Origin: Trichomonas tenax
Lineage: Eukaryota > Parabasalia > Trichomonadida > Trichomonadidae
Assembly: GCA_023091735.1 (NCBI GenBank)
Contig: JALKBU010000358.1
Location: 1 to 45,689 of the forward strand
Length of the DNA: 45,689 nucleotides
Direction of reading: 5' to 3'
Positions 30,935 to 41,031 of the stretch are shown here, in pieces. Position 1 is the first letter of the stretch; every line of letters starts with the position of its first letter. The position numbers and the translations under genes were made by a program. The notes below the pieces were generated by a model. It did not search any database, was not told the origin of the DNA, and saw only the letters and a list, made by a program, of their open reading frames with translations.

Positions 30935-33900
30935 ATGAGTAAGCTTCCGAATTCGCCAAGGACGCCAAAATATCCAAAATATTCGGAAGTCAATGCAGGA
31001 AAGACCAGAGTTTCGACTTCTAAAGGTGTTAAATCACCAAGACTTCAAGTTCCTACTTACGAAACGCCACAAACACGAAAAGATGCAGTAAATGCGACAT
31101 TTATCTCATTTTCCAATCAGAATTTGAGATATTTGCCACCAGGTGCAAAGAACAAACAAATTATCGCGTTAAATCTAGAAAATAATCAACTTGCAATTAA
31201 TTCGCTTAAAGAACTTCCTAAGAACTTAACATCGCTTTCATTATCAAACAATCCACTTCTTTCATGCTCTGTTCCTAAATTTGATCGCTTACGCTCTTTA
31301 ATTCTCGATAATTGCCAAATCAATTCTTTTGAAGGACTTCCAAAGTTCCCAAATCTTAGACTTTTCTCAATTGCAAACAATAATATATCGAATCTCAATG
31401 GAATTCAGATATTTACGAAACTTGAATCTTTTAATATTTCTAATAATGCATTTGATTTCGATCCAGTTATCTGCATTGCTGCTATTGGATCTATTTCACT
31501 CCACAAATTCAACGGAATTCAAATATCAACAATATTTCTTACCGAAGCATTCAAATTCTCGCCAATTGTTGGTTATGCACTTCGTCACGGTAGAGATCCA
31601 TCAAGATATTCGAGCCCAGAGGAAGAAATTCAGATTTCACAAGATTTCCTCAACAAAGATTTAATCGCCAAACTTCAAAAAGATGGAATGGATCCATCGC
31701 TTGCTAAGTTCAAGTATGAGACAAAGGGTTCAAATGTCTCTTTAATTCTTCCTTTCAATGCCACAAATGTTAAATGGTATCGCGATATTTTGCCGACAGA
31801 AACATGTCCATCAGAGTGGGCTCCAGTTCAAGGATTCGCCAACAAGGACACACCAAACATTCTCGAGCTCACAAACATCATGAAGATGCATCTTTTGAAG
31901 TGCGATTTCACAATCAATAAACAAAGCTTCTCGATGTACACAGATGAACCAATTGGACGTAAACCAACAGATCTTGTTCTTCCATTCCCTCTCGATCCAG
32001 TCCTTGCTGGCCTTCCTCTTGAAGGCTCAATGATCTCCTTGATTCCTCTTCCAATTCCAACACGTGTTGCTTGGGTGTCAGGAGCCAGAGTCGTCAAAGA
32101 AGACGATACAGCAATAATTGTTTCAAACCAAGAGATCGGAAAACCAGTTACATGCTTTCTTGCACCATTCTGCCCGAACTTCCCCAACATCATCTTCGCT
32201 ACATTATTCACTGAAACAGAGGTCGTTCAGCCACTCCTTCCAACAGTTTCTGGCATTGTTTTCCCTGATTCCCTTATTCAGGACCAAGAGGTTGGATTCA
32301 CAAGAGTGATGACTCCTGAGAGAGAAGGAAATTCAGTTGTTCTCATCGAGCGCTCAAAGACACAGAGCTCTTCTTGGGAAGTTGCCGCGCAGGTTGATCC
32401 AAAGGATTTCAGGTTCACACCAACGAAGACCGATGTCGGCTGCTACTTGAGAGTTTCATACACACCAGAAACAACAGAAGGCACACAGGGTGAAACAGTT
32501 TACTTCTACTCCAACACGAAGGTTTTACCACAGTTCCCTGTATTCAACAACCCATCGATCTCCGGCATCACAGTTGTTGGACACACATTGGTTGCTGCCG
32601 GACAGTTCAATGGCGGGCACCCAGGAAAGCACATCTTCACGTGGTATCTCAGCGAAGACGCGAAATCAGCCACAGAGAAGAATATAAAGAAACTTCAAGT
32701 TGTTGGAAATGAGAGAATACTCAAAGTCACACCTGAAATGGAAGAAAAAGTTATCTGCTTACAAATGATTCCAGTTAGAGATGACGAAGTTGTTGGTAAG
32801 CCCATTTTCCTCGTCGAAGAAAAGCCAGTCGAACCCGCTGATGTTGAAGAGCTTAGAGAGATTACATATGATCAACCAATCGTTGCTGGAAAGAAGATTC
32901 AGCTTGAAGAATCTGTTCAGTTCTTCCTTTCTTCTCCAGATTCACCCATTGGCTACGAACCAGTCAAGTTTGGCAACACATTTGTTCCTCGTGCAGAAAA
33001 CATTGGCCAGTTCATCAGAGTTGAAGCTGAAGGCGCTGAGGGTCTTCTCGGTGAAGTTTTCGAACCAGCACCAATGCTCAAAGAAGTCTCCATCAAGGCA
33101 GAGAAGTGCGTCGAAGGACAAACAGCAAACTTGGCAATCAAAGTTCAGAGAATGTCTGCACAAAATATCGAAATTATATGGTCGAAGATCAAAGGAAAAA
33201 CAGAAAAAGTTGTTGCAGTTAATTCATCTTCATACACATTTACATCAAAGGATGTTGATTTCGCGATCAGAGCAAGAGTCGATGCATACGACCAAGCAGG
33301 CAATCTTATTGGCTCATTAACAACCCAGCAGACTGATGTTATTCAAGCACAAGGAAACTCTGTTCCTGTTATTGCTGGTGACTTCACAGAAGGCGGTTCG
33401 CTCCACATCGAGTGTGAGAAAGAATTCACAGAAGTCCAATGGTTCAAGAGCGCCAAAGGACAATGGGTCAATGTTGGAGAAGGCGATGAATACACTGTTA
33501 CGAAAGATGATGTTGGATCTGCGATCCGCTGCACAATGAAGATCGCCGGAAACACAGTCACTGTTACATCTCGCGAAGTCGTTGATAGCGGACAGCCATC
33601 AGCAACTCTCCAGCCACCAGAACAAGCTGTCGAAGGCGAAGCAATCGATATCAATATCGTATACACAGGAGGAAAAGAAGGAAAGAGTCAGTGCCTTTGG
33701 GAGAGACTTGGATCAGAGGGAGTTGAAACAGTTGTTGCAAACAACACTAACATTTACACAATTACTGAAGAAGATGCTGGATGCACAATCAAGCTCGAGT
33801 ACGCGCCACCAAACATCAAATCAGGAAGTGCTGTTGCACACGCGATCAGAAGCATGGATCAAGTCGACCCACAGAAGATGACATGGACTGTTGAACGCTT

Positions 33901-35386
33901 GTCAAAGACCGATGCAGTCGTTGGAACTGTTGCCAAGGAGGCCAAGTTATTCGAAGTCTCCAAGGAGGACGTTGGAAGCAAGTTCAAAGTCACTGCTACA
34001 ACAACAAGCCGCCTCAAATCCCCATCAAAGTATGCTCGCGAAACTAACAACAACTGCAAGTGGACAAGAATCGGCAATTCCAGGGACGCAACAGTCGTTT
34101 CTTATGAAAAGATCTACACACCAACAATCGATGATGTTGGCCATGAGCTTAGATTCTCCTACACTCCTGCTCGCAAGGATGGCGTCAGCGGACAAACAGT
34201 ACAACACACATTCCCGGCTGTTGTTGCATCCGGCCCAACAATTTCCAAAGGCAAGTTCGTCCAAAACGGCGAAGGATTCCTCGAAGTTTCATACAAATAC
34301 AGCGGTGGTGTCGAAGGAAACTCGATCATTATGTGGCAAGTCAAGAATGAAGATGGCGTTGTTGTTGTTTTTGCAAAGACAACTGAAAAAGTCATTTGTC
34401 CACATCCCGATCTCTACAACCGCGAAGTCATTGCTGATGTTGTTCCAATCAGAGAGGATGGAACTAAGGGACAGAAAGTTAGAATTGGTTCCATCATCGT
34501 TAAGCCACGTCCATCAATCATTGACGCAGAGATTCGTGCAAAGAATGGTGACATCAGACCAGGAAATGTCCTTCGCGTTTTCACTGTCTCAGAGTCACAA
34601 GGAAAGTACTTCTTCAGATGGTATCGTGCAACAGAGAAGACCGGTGTTGAGTGGGAGGCAATCGAAGGAGCAGATTCACAGGAATTCACACCACGTGATA
34701 TCGATGCTGGATACTTCATCAGGTGCACTTCATATTTACGCAACAGCGATGGATGGGAGAGTGATATTATCGAATGCATCACTCCGAAGAAAGTCAACTT
34801 TGCACCTATTAGAGTTGCTATAGAGCCTTCTGATGCAGTTGCAACAGGAATGGAATTAAAGGCAGTTGTTACGAATGCTGGAAATGAAGTTCCAAATGCT
34901 AAGATTTCTTGGGAGAGATCTGGAGCTGATGGATTTGTTCAGATTAGCGATGGACCAACATATATTCTTACAGCTAATGATTATAATAAGACCATCAGAT
35001 GCATTTCAAACGGTGTTGCATCAGATGAAACTAAACAAGTTGTATTACCAGGAAACATGAAGAGCATGGTTAACGCTGTTGCTAGAACTAAGAACTTCAG
35101 ATTCAAATGCTCAACAAAGAACTCTAACTCTACATGGAACGTCCAAATCACGGACACAGGTCTCTCCATGAAGTCTAAGATTGGAAACGAAAAGACAGGA
35201 AAGTGGAGCAGCATCACTGCTGAAGCAATAGATGGAACAAAGGATGAGCTTCGTTTGCAACTTGATGTCTCTACATCATTCGTTTTAGTCCCTGAAATAG
35301 AAGAACAACGTATTCTTTCAGTCATCGGTGTTAAGAATACAAGAGATTTTGTTGTCTGTGTGATCAATAGCTTATCTCGTGCATAA
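30935..35386 (+). CDS. AIR9-like microtubule-associated protein (LRRs plus A9 repeats)
   Basis: 1,483 residues in the layout of plant AIR9, a protein of cortical microtubules and the division plane. Residues 1-50 are basic and Ser/Pro/Lys-rich (LPNSPRTPKYPKYSEVNAGK), the microtubule-binding type. Residues ~55-170 hold leucine-rich repeats (LTSLSLSNNPLL, LRLFSIANNNISNLNG). From ~245 to ~1375 there are about ten or more Ig-like A9 units of ~90 residues with the pattern GG-x-x-G-x-S-x-x-x-W and a late DVGxxLRxSYTPxRxDGxxG. Clear examples are KYSGGVEGNSIIMW, DVGHELRFSYTPARKDG and DVGCYLRVSYTPETTEG. Residues ~1378-1483 form a C-terminal PH-like domain. AIR9 homologues occur in plants and several protists but not animals or fungi. 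The start is fixed by the initiator; the stop runs into TAAAA. G+C-rich codons in the repeats suggest good expression. Confidence 0.85.
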   Translation: MSKLPNSPRTPKYPKYSEVNAGKTRVSTSKGVKSPRLQVPTYETPQTRKDAVNATFISFSNQNLRYLPPGAKNKQIIALNLENNQLAINSLKELPKNLTSLSLSNNPLLSCSVPKFDRLRSLILDNCQINSFEGLPKFPNLRLFSIANNNISNLNGIQIFTKLESFNISNNAFDFDPVICIAAIGSISLHKFNGIQISTIFLTEAFKFSPIVGYALRHGRDPSRYSSPEEEIQISQDFLNKDLIAKLQKDGMDPSLAKFKYETKGSNVSLILPFNATNVKWYRDILPTETCPSEWAPVQGFANKDTPNILELTNIMKMHLLKCDFTINKQSFSMYTDEPIGRKPTDLVLPFPLDPVLAGLPLEGSMISLIPLPIPTRVAWVSGARVVKEDDTAIIVSNQEIGKPVTCFLAPFCPNFPNIIFATLFTETEVVQPLLPTVSGIVFPDSLIQDQEVGFTRVMTPEREGNSVVLIERSKTQSSSWEVAAQVDPKDFRFTPTKTDVGCYLRVSYTPETTEGTQGETVYFYSNTKVLPQFPVFNNPSISGITVVGHTLVAAGQFNGGHPGKHIFTWYLSEDAKSATEKNIKKLQVVGNERILKVTPEMEEKVICLQMIPVRDDEVVGKPIFLVEEKPVEPADVEELREITYDQPIVAGKKIQLEESVQFFLSSPDSPIGYEPVKFGNTFVPRAENIGQFIRVEAEGAEGLLGEVFEPAPMLKEVSIKAEKCVEGQTANLAIKVQRMSAQNIEIIWSKIKGKTEKVVAVNSSSYTFTSKDVDFAIRARVDAYDQAGNLIGSLTTQQTDVIQAQGNSVPVIAGDFTEGGSLHIECEKEFTEVQWFKSAKGQWVNVGEGDEYTVTKDDVGSAIRCTMKIAGNTVTVTSREVVDSGQPSATLQPPEQAVEGEAIDINIVYTGGKEGKSQCLWERLGSEGVETVVANNTNIYTITEEDAGCTIKLEYAPPNIKSGSAVAHAIRSMDQVDPQKMTWTVERLSKTDAVVGTVAKEAKLFEVSKEDVGSKFKVTATTTSRLKSPSKYARETNNNCKWTRIGNSRDATVVSYEKIYTPTIDDVGHELRFSYTPARKDGVSGQTVQHTFPAVVASGPTISKGKFVQNGEGFLEVSYKYSGGVEGNSIIMWQVKNEDGVVVVFAKTTEKVICPHPDLYNREVIADVVPIREDGTKGQKVRIGSIIVKPRPSIIDAEIRAKNGDIRPGNVLRVFTVSESQGKYFFRWYRATEKTGVEWEAIEGADSQEFTPRDIDAGYFIRCTSYLRNSDGWESDIIECITPKKVNFAPIRVAIEPSDAVATGMELKAVVTNAGNEVPNAKISWERSGADGFVQISDGPTYILTANDYNKTIRCISNGVASDETKQVVLPGNMKSMVNAVARTKNFRFKCSTKNSNSTWNVQITDTGLSMKSKIGNEKTGKWSSITAEAIDGTKDELRLQLDVSTSFVLVPEIEEQRILSVIGVKNTRDFVVCVINSLSRA

Positions 35387-35958
35387 AATTTTTATCTTTT
35401 TTACCCTTTTTGTGTGAAATCAAATTTTTCGTCACTTTCTCAAATTTTAATAATGTGAATGATATTCAACAATATATTGATTTCTATCATTATTTCACAT
35501 TTGATCTTTATTTTGTTTTGGATAATCCATATAAAGGAGCGCATACATAAAATTTGATTTCACACAATGTTTAATTATATGATGTCCAGAAGTGTGCGGA
35601 TATCTCATTTTAGGAATTCGCTAATATGTCGCTGATGGTATAATTAAAAAGACCTTATCAAGAAGGTGCTTAATATCAAGCATTTTATGTTAAAACTGCT
35701 TCAGAGGAAATACCATCCAGAACATGATTCTTCCTGATGATTTACGTATGATAATTCATTCAATATATCAATGTGAATGCATCTGCTTGCGAACTCGATA
35801 ATCTCGAACATACCATTATTTTCAATTCAAAGCATAATATTTTAAAAGAGAATATAATCATATGATTCGATAATTTAGAGTTTTTTAAATAGATCACTAT
35901 TAAGGTTATTATTTACATATCAAATGTCAGGAACTAATTTACAAAATATTCGTCAAAA
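35387..35958. other. Intergenic region with a 158-base inverted-repeat element
   Basis: Between the tandem AIR9-like and LRR genes. Its main feature is the inverted repeat at 35410-35567; the rest is AT-rich. GTCAAAAATG directly at the next ATG may be its initiator. Confidence 0.6.
35410..35567. repeat. MITE-like element with perfect 19-base inverted termini
   Basis: TTGTGTGAAATCAAATTTT at 35410-35428 is the exact reverse complement of 35549-35567. The 120-base interior is AT-rich and non-coding. It starts 24 bases after the AIR9-like stop, so it would lie in or next to the 3' UTR. No target-site duplication is obvious. Confidence 0.65.
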
Positions 35959-37587
35959 ATGAGCGAGAGCGAATATACACGAATTGTAAGCAAAATTCTC
36001 GCAAAACATCCACAAGAAACAAGTTTATTTATCGGCCCAGATATAAATAGTGAAGAGCAAGTTCGCGGAATCCTTCAAACATTGCCACAAAACGTCTATA
36101 TTCAAGATCTTTCATTTGCTTCGAAAGAATTATGCTTAATCAGCGAAATTTTGCGATTTGTAGTTCACAGACCAACAATTACATCGATAAGATTCCAAGA
36201 ATGTCCAGTTACAGATTTTGATATTAAAATTTTCGCGACTGAAATGCAAAATGTGTCGAAAGATCGACCACCACTTAAACTTAAATTCAGTAAATGTCAA
36301 TTTGGACCGGTTGGATGCGATGCATTAGCTGAAATCATCAAAAACGAGGCTCCTATCGCTCAAATTGCGTTAATACAGTGTCATATCGGAGATGAACACT
36401 GCAAGAATCTTGTTTCTGTCATTGGTGTCAATCCATACCTAAAGAGTGTCAGATTAGAAGATGTTGGCTTCGGAACTCAGTCATCTTTGAATTTAGTCGA
36501 CGCACTCGACGAAAATGGTGTAATAGAGGAACTTTCCTTGTCAGGGCAATTTACAACAAACACATCTGTCGCTGTGAAATACTTAATAGAAAATCCAAAA
36601 GCAAAAATCAAGAGAGTATCGTTTACTGATAGTCAATTACCTTTAATGTTCTTAGAGAACCTGTTTCCATATCTCAAAAAAGCAACATCTCTGCAAGCAA
36701 TTTCATTATCAAATTGCAAATTAAATTTCGATTATGTAACTGTTATCGCGAAATCAATCGATTGCCAAATGTCTCTTCAGTCCCTTGACTTATCAGGAAC
36801 GTCAATTCAATCTCAAGAAGTTGCACAACTTGCAATTGCATTAATGCATCAAAGCACACTTCGCAAACTGAATTTGAGCAACAATCAGATAGGAGCATGC
36901 GGTGCTTGGGCACTTTTACATGCTTTGCAAAGTAATAGTTATTTACAAGAATTATATCTCAGAAAAACAGATTTAAAGGATGATTCGTGTCAGAGCATTG
37001 TTGACTTCCTCGATAAGAATAAGACTTTAAAGGTTTTAGAAATAGGAAACAATGATTTTTCAGAAAAAGAATTACAAAACTTCTTCAACAAACTCAGCAA
37101 ATCATTTTCATTACAATTATTAGATATATCATACAACAACGCAAACTCAGTCGATATCATGGGACCAATCTTTGATCTCGCGGAGTCAAGCCATACTTTA
37201 AAGAAGTTGAATGTTTCAGGGAATAAACTTGGACCTAAATCCGTCAAATCATTGGTTAAAATGATAACGAACAACAGAACTTTGAATACATTGAAGATAT
37301 CAAATTGTGCTATTGACAAGGAGCTTGGACTGTTGATATCAGAAGCAATGGCCAATAACGATGGCCTGAGAGATGTCGACATAACAAGTAATGATATTTC
37401 TGAAGTCGAAGAGCATTTCGCTCAATCTCTGACAACAAACTCTTCCTTGATCTACTTTAGGATTGACAGTAATACCAAGAAGAACCAAACAGCGTTCAGA
37501 AAGACCATCAGCAGAAACAGAACGAGAATTGTCTCATCTTTGTATCACGATTTTGAGCAATTGGCGAAGGACCATTCTTTTATGTAA
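35959..37587 (+). CDS. RNI-type leucine-rich-repeat protein
   Basis: 542 residues made almost wholly of ribonuclease-inhibitor-type LRRs of ~28 residues. Examples are LQSLDLSGTSIQSQEVAQLA, LRKLNLSNNQIGACGAWALL, LQELYLRKTDLKDDSCQSIV and LKKLNVSGNKLGPKSVKSLV. The repeats run from about residue 50 to 500, forming a curved solenoid for protein binding. There is no signal peptide, membrane segment, NACHT or kinase domain. Function is unknown; similar cytosolic proteins in flagellates include axonemal and RanGAP-like scaffolds. It follows the AIR9-like LRR gene in the same direction, but the LRR classes differ, so tandem duplication is unlikely. ATG at 35959 overlaps a TCAAAAATG initiator-like sequence. 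Confidence 0.8.
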   Translation: MSESEYTRIVSKILAKHPQETSLFIGPDINSEEQVRGILQTLPQNVYIQDLSFASKELCLISEILRFVVHRPTITSIRFQECPVTDFDIKIFATEMQNVSKDRPPLKLKFSKCQFGPVGCDALAEIIKNEAPIAQIALIQCHIGDEHCKNLVSVIGVNPYLKSVRLEDVGFGTQSSLNLVDALDENGVIEELSLSGQFTTNTSVAVKYLIENPKAKIKRVSFTDSQLPLMFLENLFPYLKKATSLQAISLSNCKLNFDYVTVIAKSIDCQMSLQSLDLSGTSIQSQEVAQLAIALMHQSTLRKLNLSNNQIGACGAWALLHALQSNSYLQELYLRKTDLKDDSCQSIVDFLDKNKTLKVLEIGNNDFSEKELQNFFNKLSKSFSLQLLDISYNNANSVDIMGPIFDLAESSHTLKKLNVSGNKLGPKSVKSLVKMITNNRTLNTLKISNCAIDKELGLLISEAMANNDGLRDVDITSNDISEVEEHFAQSLTTNSSLIYFRIDSNTKKNQTAFRKTISRNRTRIVSSLYHDFEQLAKDHSFM

Positions 37588-38719
37588 ATTATTTGTGTTT
37601 AATACTATTTTGAAAAACATGATTACTTTTTCAACTGAAGGACATTATGAAATGGAAAATAGTTTCCTACTTGCGAAACTTCCCAAGTTTGATAACATTA
37701 AAAAGGTACTTGAAAGGCGATGAACTATAAGTTTGAATTTGAATCACATACTAAGCTTTCAATAATTATAATTCATATTGATAACTTAATATTCAAGAGA
37801 TTCACGATCGTGTGTTTTGTTTATAATGTGGCGATCAACAAATATAACTTGAAATAGATTGACCATAAAAGTACATTCCAAATCTCAATAAAAAAGGAAT
37901 GTTTTTTTCAAATCATATTTAGGACTTAAGCTGTATAGTCCATGGGATATATGCATTATGATATCGCAGAAAGCATACATAGATTCACAGAGTTATACAT
38001 CAGTGAGATGTCAAAGCTTTGTTTAGAATTCTCGCATAGCCAAAACTGCCAAGAGGACCTATTCAAACAATAAGTGTAAGATAAAAACTAATTGAATAAG
38101 TGTGCTAATCATAATAGATATCTACACACATATGAGTTATATTTAAATAATCAATTTATTTAATTTTAATAAATTCACATCATGAGATCTTGACTTCATA
38201 CTAATATCGAATAATCGCCGCTTCATCCCACCTTAAAAATTGGGAGGGCAATAATCAGCATTTTACACTTATGAATATTCTAAAATCTAATCAATAACAT
38301 GCTAAATGTAATTGTTTACAATTTATTCTGGACGATGGTGAAAAAAGTTCCATATTCCATACAAATTCTGAACATATAATGAAATCAACAATCATTAAAA
38401 TAAACGTAAAAAAGTTACATCAGCGAAAGTTATGCATTGAAGGCTCAAAGTTGAAAGAAAATATCCCTTCAAAAATTAAGGGACCAATGTAACTGTTTCC
38501 AAAAACTCAAAATATTCTATGAAGGATTGATTTTTGTCACATTTTTCTGACCAATCATTTTTGCTTGAATTACAATACTTACAAGACATTGGGAACTAAA
38601 TTATCATAAAACATATTAAAGATAGAAGCACTATTTTAAATCCGAGGAAATAAACAGGGGGTGACCAAAAACGGTTACATTGGTCCGTTAACAGGATTTC
38701 ACTCCCAAACTTTTAATCG
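37588..38719. other. ~1.1 kb intergenic region with an inverted repeat
   Basis: AT-rich, no supported gene. It contains 13-base inverted repeats at 38481-38493 and 38674-38686. Confidence 0.6.
38481..38686. repeat. Inverted repeat pair, possible small MITE
   Basis: GGACCAATGTAAC (38481-38493) is the reverse complement of GTTACATTGGTCC (38674-38686); similarity continues weakly inward. The 206-base unit is non-coding and ends ~45 bases before the broken ankyrin gene. Confidence 0.45.
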
Positions 38720-38726
38720 TCATTTC
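38720..38726 (+). promoter_or_regulatory. Trichomonad initiator (Inr) of the ankyrin pseudogene
   Basis: TCATTTC lies 11 bases before the ATG at 38731, so the promoter core survives although the gene is broken. Confidence 0.55.
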
Positions 38727-38730
38727 AGAA

Positions 38731-39779
38731 ATGTATGGTCGATCTTATAAGCACGAAGAATTCAAAACAAGTTCATTGAAGGTTAAAAAAATAAAAGACG
38801 TTGATGCTAATCATCCACTCTATGACCTAAGTAAAGTAACAGATATAATATTAGATCAAAATATAAATAGTGATGATGCTTATAAATCTTTTTGTCAATT
38901 AATTGATGCCAAAGCAATTAATATAGAGTATGTTTTGATGTGTATTGAATATTTCTTCACCATTAAAATAAAACTTCGGAGAAAACTTTCAGCATTGTAC
39001 TTTCTAATTATGGTGCATGAAACTATCTCATTTGATCATTTTTATAATTTGAAATCAATTAAACTGATTTGATCACTATAATTTAATAAATTTTTGTTAA
39101 CAGAGGCATATGAAAAGAATCACATCGATAATATTCAGTATTTAGTTGAACATGGTGCTGATGTAAACATGAAATTGATTTCCTTATCTCTTATGATCAT
39201 TGCTCTGATTTGAAATCTATCATCATTATGGTATAAAATAAATCATTTTCGCTTGCTCATCATTACAATTCGAAATTAAATAATCATATCTACTTAACAT
39301 CATGATATGACATTAATCAATCATATTTGCTCAGCGTTATTTTACACAGTCAAATGACATCATATGATAAATATAATAGTATAAATCACCGTTATCAATT
39401 GCAATCGAAAAGAAATCTTTCCAAATTGTTCAATATTTAGTTGAAAGCGGTGCTGATATTAACATGAAGATAGCCAATATTTTTCATTTGTTCATCATTA
39501 TGAAACACAGTCAATCAATTTAATATGCGCACCATTAAAATATAATCAATCAATATATTATTTTCTTCATTATGACATTACACGAATCAACTTCATATGG
39601 TCATCATTATGAAATGGAATCAAACAATCACATTTGATAATTGTTATAATCACTGCAATTTGAACCACTTCAATATCATTTGATTAACGTTATAATATAT
39701 ATCTCCATTACAAATCGCAGTTGTTACATCAACTCTTGAAATTATTCAATATTTGAAATCGAAGAACTCACTTATGTAA
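38731..39779 (+). pseudogene. Decayed ankyrin-repeat protein gene
   Basis: The first frame (38731-39072, 113 codons) has a plausible N-terminal helical domain (YKSFCQLIDAKAINIEYVLM) and ends after AT-rich repeat sequence. Three ankyrin pieces follow in separate open segments. These are 39103-39213 (IQYLVEHGADVNMK), 39386-39470 (SPLSIAIEKKSFQIVQYLVE then SGADINMK) and 39702-39779 (SPLQIAVVTSTLEIIQYLKS, then a stop). The pieces match the TPLHIA...IVKYLLE-x-GADIN core of ankyrin repeats and keep their order. The spacers (39175-39385 and 39471-39701) are filled with degenerate ~35-base repeats rather than ankyrin coding sequence. No GTATGT/ACTAACACACAG introns are seen, so splicing is unlikely to rescue the gene. 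Ankyrin families are very large in trichomonads. Confidence 0.7.
39030..39701 (+). repeat. Degenerate ~35-base tandem repeat interleaved with ankyrin fragments
   Basis: About a dozen copies fit a rough consensus CATTTGNTCATCATTATGAA followed by ATNNAATCAATCAA. Examples start near 39031, 39061, 39219, 39254, 39488, 39558 and 39592. Copies are 60-80 percent alike by eye. A 35-base period is not a multiple of three, so the array is not a conserved coding repeat. Confidence 0.6.
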
Positions 39780-40201
39780 AATATTTTTTCTTTTCTGAAA
39801 CTATTTTTTAAGCAACTCCTTCATTAGATGGTTATACATTCCAGTTAAGGTTTTACTAAAATTGCATATTTGGGCTCTAAAATGTTCACTTTTGATCCTT
39901 CTTTTCCACAAGATTGAATTTTTTTAGAGTTCAAGTTGGATCAAAGATTGATGAATGGATCTTCACATATATGTATTGCATCAATAAAGCATTTATCGAA
40001 TAATCAATTTTTTAGGAAAAAAAGATACTCAAAATTAGATCAATCCTTAAGAAATATTATAAAAACAGTGTGCCATACGTGAATTTAAAATGCATGTTGA
40101 TTTGATAAATATATTAAATTAAATAACAAGTTTATTTTAAAAAACAAAGCGAAAACTTAAATGCACATAAATAAATAACACGTACTGATATCTAATGTTT
40201 G
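39780..40201. other. Intergenic, nothing recognised
   Basis: About 420 AT-rich bases between the ankyrin relic and the small membrane protein gene. Confidence 0.6.
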
Positions 40202-40462
40202 TTATATTCCATCTGTATATGAAACAATGTTCAATGAGATCGAATCGTGGTCATTTCTAGACATCAGTAGGTCGTCGTCGTTTTTTCGTTGTCTCCTCGC
40301 TTGTAATATCTTTGCAACATAGAAAACGAATAAAAGAAAGTTAATTGAGAAGAAAATCGCAATAAAAATATAACCACGGCGCTGAAGCTGAGCTCCGGAT
40401 ATAGGATTTCTCTGCAGAGGCGTATATGGTTGATCAAAAGGTAAATCCTCATCTAAACTCAT
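40202..40462 (-). CDS. Small single-pass membrane protein of unknown function
   Basis: 86 residues from the ATG at 40462 (MSLDEDLPFD). One hydrophobic segment at ~31-52 (YIFIAIFFSINFLLFVFYVA) is preceded by QRR and followed by the basic cluster ARRQRK, typical of a single-pass protein. The acidic N-terminus and basic flank after the segment suggest a cytosolic C-terminus. An ATG 57 bases upstream (40519) is in frame, but the initiator TCACTTTT lies between the two. It begins 20 bases before the chosen ATG, so the short form is real if that promoter is used. Homologues not recognised; it could be a small ER/SNARE-adjacent or TMEM-like subunit. Confidence 0.65.
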   Translation of the reverse strand: MSLDEDLPFDQPYTPLQRNPISGAQLQRRGYIFIAIFFSINFLLFVFYVAKILQARRQRKNDDDLLMSRNDHDSISLNIVSYTDGI

Positions 40463-40473
40463 TTTTAAAATTA

Positions 40474-40481
40474 AAAAGTGA
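40474..40481 (-). promoter_or_regulatory. Trichomonad initiator (Inr) of the small membrane protein
   Basis: TCACTTTT on the minus strand, 12 bases between its end and the ATG at 40462; it decides the start codon. Confidence 0.65.
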
Positions 40482-41031
40482 CATATAAAAAATTTAAATA
40501 AAATATTTAATATCTCCATATATTGTATATAACGAATTTAATATTTATTTTGTATTTTCATGTTTTCTCGATAAACAATAATCAATAATTTTAAATTTGG
40601 ATCGAATGGATATCCGCTAAATTGTATAATCTATTTATTTCAAATGGCAATAGTCTGTCTCAAATAACATAAATCAAGTGACCTATATGGCACAGACATG
40701 ATTTATAGTTAAATTACCAAAAATAATTGGGAATTTATCAGGATTTTCAATGTTTGGATTTATATTATCAACGAAATTCTTTTTTATTTTGATTTTAGTA
40801 GTATACAGAGTGTGATTTTTTTGGGTAGTCCAAAAATTTGTCCAAACCCAAAAACTCCCACTCTGATAATATCCATAATTATAATTTCCCCAAAATTCAT
40901 ATTATAACAATTTTCCTATCATTTATATCAAAATGCCAATAATTTCTATAAATTGTTATTAAAATGAATGGTCCCATCGATAATCTAAATTCTTATTGCT
41001 ATGATTTATGAATGGTTTCCTTATAATTTGT
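40482..41031. other. Intergenic region with a long hairpin, left flank of the Maverick
   Basis: AT-rich; contains the hairpin 40806-40865 preceded by TAGTAGTATA (40796-40805), a ten-mer that recurs at 41031-41040. Confidence 0.55.
40806..40865. repeat. 60-base imperfect palindrome (hairpin)
   Basis: Arms CAGAGTGTGATTTTTTTGGG (from 40806) and ACCCAAAAACTCCCACTCTG (40846-40865) pair with two mismatches and a one-base indel. The loop also has a CAAAAATTTG palindrome. Confidence 0.65.

Noticed and set aside
37463..37723. 86-codon frame overlapping the end of the RNI-LRR gene
   Set aside because: Out of frame with a clearly coding sequence for half its length and no features in the rest.
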